Source of the DNA: an uncultured Porphyromonadaceae bacterium
GTDB taxonomy: Bacteria; Bacteroidota; Bacteroidia; Bacteroidales; Muribaculaceae
Assembly: GCA_937921035.1 (NCBI GenBank)
Contig: CALEUL010000023.1
Span: 52,381 to 116,380 of the forward strand
DNA length: 64,000 bases
Direction of reading: 5' to 3'
The translations under genes and the position numbers were made by a program. The notes beneath the pieces were generated by a model. It made no database searches. It saw nothing but the letters and a program-made list of their open reading frames with translations, and was not told the origin of the DNA. Below are positions 61,539-64,000 of this stretch, in pieces (the first letter of the stretch is position 1; every line of letters begins with the position of its first letter).

Positions 61539-62741
61539 ATGAGCGAAACAGTTAATGTGGTATGCTACAAATCGAAAACTCTCAAAGACGGCACACACCC
61601 TCTAATGGTGAGAGTATGTAAAGACGGCAAAAAGAAATATCAAAGTTTAGGTATTTCAATTCTGCCCTCTCATTGGGATTTCAAGCGGAATGAGCCAAAT
61701 GACCGTTGTCCCAATAAAGATGAGATTACAATTCTTATTCAACAACGATTGTATGAGATTCGGAAAAATATCCTTTCTAAAAGGATAGACGGTAAGGACT
61801 ACACCGCTACCACTATCATAAATAGTGTTACGGAGCAGTGCAAATCTGCCAAATCAGTAGGAGAATATTATCTGACGTATATAGATAATCTCAAAAAAGA
61901 GAACCGTATTAGATATGCAGGTATGTATGAAGTTTCCTACAATTCCTTTATAAAGTTTGCAAAGCATCTTGATATACCGTTTTCAGACATTGATGTAGCA
62001 TGGCTAAGACGATATGAAGCATGGGGTAAGGAACAGAACTTGTCGGTAAGTACAATCAGCACACGTCTTAGACACTTGCGTGCGATTTTTAATCTTGCCA
62101 TAATGGAGCAAGCAATTAAGAGTGAGTGTTATCCGTTTCATGCTTATAAAGTTTCCAAACTAAGCAAGGAAACAGCTAAACGTGCGCTTTCTAAAGAAGA
62201 TGTGTATAAAGTTATAAACTATGAGGGATCTTCTCCTTTGGAGATCCTTGCCATTGACTTGTTCACTTTCTCTTATCTCTGTGCAGGTATTAATTTCATA
62301 GACATGGCAAAGCTGAAATGTTCAAACATTAGAGAAAATCAGATTGTCTATAACCGAGAAAAGACAAAGAGGCTAATCATAATACCCTTACAGCAAAAGG
62401 CTCTCCAACTAATAGAGAAATATCATAATGATAAGTCTCCTTACATATTCCCTATCCTTTCAAACTATCATAAAACCGAGATTCAGATAGCTAATAGGCT
62501 TCATAAGGTACTTGCAAAGATAAACAAGTATCTTAAAGAGATTGGAATTAAACTCAATCTACCGTTACCACTCACAACCTATGTAGCACGCCATTCCTTT
62601 GCAACCGTACTTAAAAGAGCCGGTGTTTCGACCTCAATAATCAGTGAATCTTTAGGACACAGTTCAGAAAAAATTACCCAAGTCTATTTAGATAGCTTCG
62701 AGAATGAGCAAATAAATGAAGCCATGAGTAATTTATTATGA
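61539..62741 (+). CDS. Tyrosine recombinase / site-specific integrase
   Basis: A 400-residue integrase of the Bacteroidota type: an arm-binding-like N-terminus (KSKTLKDGTHPLMVRVCKDGK), a SAM-like core-binding domain (about 105-205) and a C-terminal catalytic domain. Visible catalytic residues are Lys275/277 (REKTKR), Arg351 in YVARHSFAT, His374 in SLGHSS and the nucleophile Tyr383 in QVYLDSF. The first catalytic arginine is absent: the usual TGLR position reads CAGINF (248-253), and the HxxR histidine is Tyr348. Such losses are known in IntDOT-like enzymes. AT-rich codon use. Confidence 0.92.
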   Translation: MSETVNVVCYKSKTLKDGTHPLMVRVCKDGKKKYQSLGISILPSHWDFKRNEPNDRCPNKDEITILIQQRLYEIRKNILSKRIDGKDYTATTIINSVTEQCKSAKSVGEYYLTYIDNLKKENRIRYAGMYEVSYNSFIKFAKHLDIPFSDIDVAWLRRYEAWGKEQNLSVSTISTRLRHLRAIFNLAIMEQAIKSECYPFHAYKVSKLSKETAKRALSKEDVYKVINYEGSSPLEILAIDLFTFSYLCAGINFIDMAKLKCSNIRENQIVYNREKTKRLIIIPLQQKALQLIEKYHNDKSPYIFPILSNYHKTEIQIANRLHKVLAKINKYLKEIGIKLNLPLPLTTYVARHSFATVLKRAGVSTSIISESLGHSSEKITQVYLDSFENEQINEAMSNLL

Positions 62742-62832
62742 ATTGGAGCGATTAAAAGGCGCAATTTCCCATTAACTGATCTTAACAGTTAGAGACTTTA
62801 GAAACTCTGTTCGCACTATATTGATGTTACTA

Positions 62833-62863
62833 TTGCATTAACAAATAGATTGTCTTAACTTTG
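62833..62863 (+). promoter_or_regulatory. Promoter of the leader ORF and unknown gene
   Basis: TTG (62833-62835), 20-bp spacer, TAACTTTG (62856-62863): perfect -7 and a three-base -33. Expected transcript start near 62870, leaving a leader of about 160 bases before the 63033 ATG. Confidence 0.7.
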
Positions 62864-62883
62864 CATCGCAAACTCAAAAGCGC

Positions 62884-62952
62884 ATGAGTAAGCAAGAGAA
62901 CATTGACATGATGCACACTAAATCTCCTGCAAGGATGCAGGAAAGGACTTAA
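62884..62952 (+). CDS. 22-residue ORF in the leader (leader peptide or small protein)
   Basis: ATG at 62884 to TAA at 62950-62952 encodes 22 residues starting MSKQENIDMMHTKSPARM, with several Met and charged residues. It starts about 20 bases after the -7 box and is too short to judge by codon use. Its second half overlaps a hairpin (62926-62941). It could be a leader peptide whose translation controls the gene 80 bp downstream; this is inference. Confidence 0.35.
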   Translation: MSKQENIDMMHTKSPARMQERT

Positions 62953-62997
62953 ATGTTTTCAAAGTGGTGTTTAAGCTCAGCACTGAAGTGTGGTGAG
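62926..62997 (+). other. Structured leader RNA candidate
   Basis: A 6-bp hairpin CCTGCA-AGGA-TGCAGG (62926-62941) lies within the small ORF, and a second hairpin CTCA..TGAG with CAC/GTG inner pairs covers 62976-62997. Neither is followed by a T tract, so they are not terminators. Confidence 0.4.
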
Positions 62998-63032
62998 GAG
63001 CTGAATTTATTAATCTAAAAATAAACACCCAA

Positions 63033-63911
63033 ATGAATATAATATTCATAGGAGACAAAGAGTCTCCAACAAGATTAGCAACTGTTGATATTAAGATCAA
63101 CGGCACAATTAAGACTATTATTCCTGTGAGAACAAAGTTCTCTATGAATCCTTTGTCGCCAAAAGTTGAGGGAATAGCGGCAGCTATTAAAGATGATGAC
63201 ATTCTCCCCTCTACAATATGCTTTACAAAGCCTGATATATTCCTCTCCGAGGGGATAGAGCTGCTCCAACTTAATGGTGATCTGCTCCCAACAGAAATGC
63301 CAAGTGATGCTCCCGAAGTCCTTGTTTATTTAGATAAGGCAGACAACATCCAACTTCTTGGCGCGCGAGATCTAACGGCACATACTGCCGTGATTGTGGA
63401 GTGTACAAGTGTTGCAGATGCGTACGATAAGGTCGCTAAAACTGCGTACTTGTCGCAAGTCCCGACGAAAAATGAATGGCTTGGATTGGCTGCTACAAAG
63501 GATAATACATTAAATACTATACTTGATTTCGCAAACGAGCATGGTATGGCAGGCACAGCAACACAAGGTTATTTCGGACTTGACATGAAAGTCTCGCTAC
63601 TACAAAGTCAAGCGATTGTTAAATCTAAGACTATTGAATTGCAGCGAACTAAAGAGCAGGCTACAAAGCTCCTTGATGCAGTAGTTACAGCCTTTGGCGC
63701 ACGCAATGCAAAGCAAACACGTTACATCAAGGCGATTAATTGGTGTATAAACGAATATGGGTATGATTTAACAATATCAGCTCTACATAACGTAAGCCTT
63801 ACTGAAAAAATCCATATTGACAGTATGGGCTGTGATAAAAAAATATCTTGCTTGCAAGGATTGATGATTGAGCATATTGCTCAGTTAAAAATGGAGCAAG
63901 CATCCAACTAA
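63033..63911 (+). CDS. Protein of unknown function in the integrated element
   Basis: A 292-residue soluble protein; no signal peptide or transmembrane helix seen. Residues 1-130 look like an alternating strand/helix domain (MNIIFIGDKESPTRLATVDIK start, VLVYLDKADNIQLLG). A Lys/Gln/Thr-rich helix at about 200-222 precedes a compact C-terminal part with RYIKAINWCINEYGYDL and MIEHIAQL. I do not recognise the family. It lies in the element after an integrase and is expressed from its own promoter through a leader, and its terminator follows. Confidence 0.75.
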   Translation: MNIIFIGDKESPTRLATVDIKINGTIKTIIPVRTKFSMNPLSPKVEGIAAAIKDDDILPSTICFTKPDIFLSEGIELLQLNGDLLPTEMPSDAPEVLVYLDKADNIQLLGARDLTAHTAVIVECTSVADAYDKVAKTAYLSQVPTKNEWLGLAATKDNTLNTILDFANEHGMAGTATQGYFGLDMKVSLLQSQAIVKSKTIELQRTKEQATKLLDAVVTAFGARNAKQTRYIKAINWCINEYGYDLTISALHNVSLTEKIHIDSMGCDKKISCLQGLMIEHIAQLKMEQASN

Positions 63912-63944
63912 ATCTAAGAGTGTGCATCAGAGAGAATATAAGAA

Positions 63945-63986
63945 AGAGGCTGTCTAACAACCAAAGTTAGGCAGTCTCTATTTTAT
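63945..63986 (+). terminator. Terminator after the unknown gene
   Basis: AGAGGCTGTCTAAC (63945-63958) pairs with GTTAGGCAGTCTCT (63966-63979), 14 bp with two G-U pairs around a 7-base loop, followed by ATTTTAT. Confidence 0.85.
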
Positions 63987-64000
63987 ACACAAAATCAGAA

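Larger units (their letters stand above)
62742..63032 (+). other. 291-bp non-coding region between integrase and unknown gene
   Basis: It holds a weak inverted repeat near 62783-62812 just past the integrase, a promoter (62833-62863), a 22-codon ORF (62884-62952) and a structured stretch (62926-62997). The structure is annotated separately below. Confidence 0.7.
61353..64000 (+). mobile_element. Left end of an element integrated at tRNA-Lys (partial)
   Basis: A tRNA gene is followed within about 110 bp by a tyrosine recombinase reading away from it, the usual layout of genomic islands and conjugative or mobilisable elements. The DNA from about 61.2 kb on is visibly AT-richer than the 61 kb before it. 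The tRNA 3' sequence is not repeated in the window, so the right attachment site is outside. Cargo seen so far: one unknown protein with a small leader ORF. Confidence 0.7.

Noticed and set aside
62742..63032. CRISPR array, retron or reverse-transcriptase-linked template region in the element
   Set aside because: There is no repeated spacer layout, no long self-complementary RNA pair and no reverse transcriptase gene in the window.
62918..63202. Minus-strand 94-codon frame with hydrophobic segments across the start of the unknown gene
   Set aside because: It is antisense to the leader and to the better supported plus-strand gene, with no promoter on that strand.

Overview
The window reads as a stretch of a Bacteroidales chromosome (phylum Bacteroidota), plausibly a gut Muribaculaceae-like genome. 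Support: at least ten promoters of the Bacteroidota type (TTTG or a near match, about 20 bp, then TAnnTTTG), an RprXY-like two-component pair, a DUF4835 gene, a HU-fold/SPOR fusion, split gcvPA/gcvPB, single-chain PurL and class III NrdD. The family-level placement is inference. There is no rRNA, no CRISPR array and no insertion sequence.

Layout. 1-2.5 kb (minus): pyrB-pyrI, a flavin reductase and the start of glyA. 2.6-4.1 kb (plus): pfkA-rlmH. 4.1-6.9 kb (minus): nrdD-nrdG. 7.0-11.95 kb (minus): udk-lptB-glnS and a TPR protein. 12-18.6 kb (minus): a self-contained glycine cleavage operon, lplA-gcvT-gcvH-gcvPA-gcvPB-lpdA. 18.8-21.2 kb (minus): miaB and a membrane acyltransferase. 21.2-24.5 kb (plus): a small membrane protein, an acetate/succinate CoA-transferase and a DUF389 protein. 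24.6-28.5 kb (minus): rprX-rprY and nhaA. 28.6-32.1 kb (minus): nitroreductase, DUF2520 protein, kdsC and maf, preceded by a HU/SPOR membrane protein. 32.2-35.9 kb (minus): etfB-etfA-acyl-CoA dehydrogenase. 36.0-39.8 kb: purL. 39.9-45.6 kb (minus): a tripartite RND efflux operon. 45.7-56.3 kb (plus): a long run dnaN-dnaQ-coaBC-DUF4835-recN-rlmB-ABC-F-M13 peptidase. 56.4-60.4 kb (minus): guaA-rfbD-prfC. 60.5-61.1 kb: a lipoprotein-like nitroreductase.

From 61.35 kb the character changes. A tRNA-Lys(UUU) gene is followed by a terminator, a perfect tandem 12-bp repeat, a tyrosine recombinase, a promoter with a 22-codon leader ORF and a structured leader, then a protein I do not recognise with its own terminator. 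The DNA here is visibly AT-richer. This is the left end of an integrated element whose right end lies outside the window, and it is the least explained part of the sequence.

The core region combines one-carbon and nucleotide supply (glyA, GCV, pyrBI, purL, guaA, udk, nrdDG), anaerobic carbon and redox metabolism (pfkA, CoA-transferase, Etf/ACAD, nitroreductases) and envelope functions (lptB, kdsC, rfbD, RND pump, acyltransferase). All the core genes look intact.
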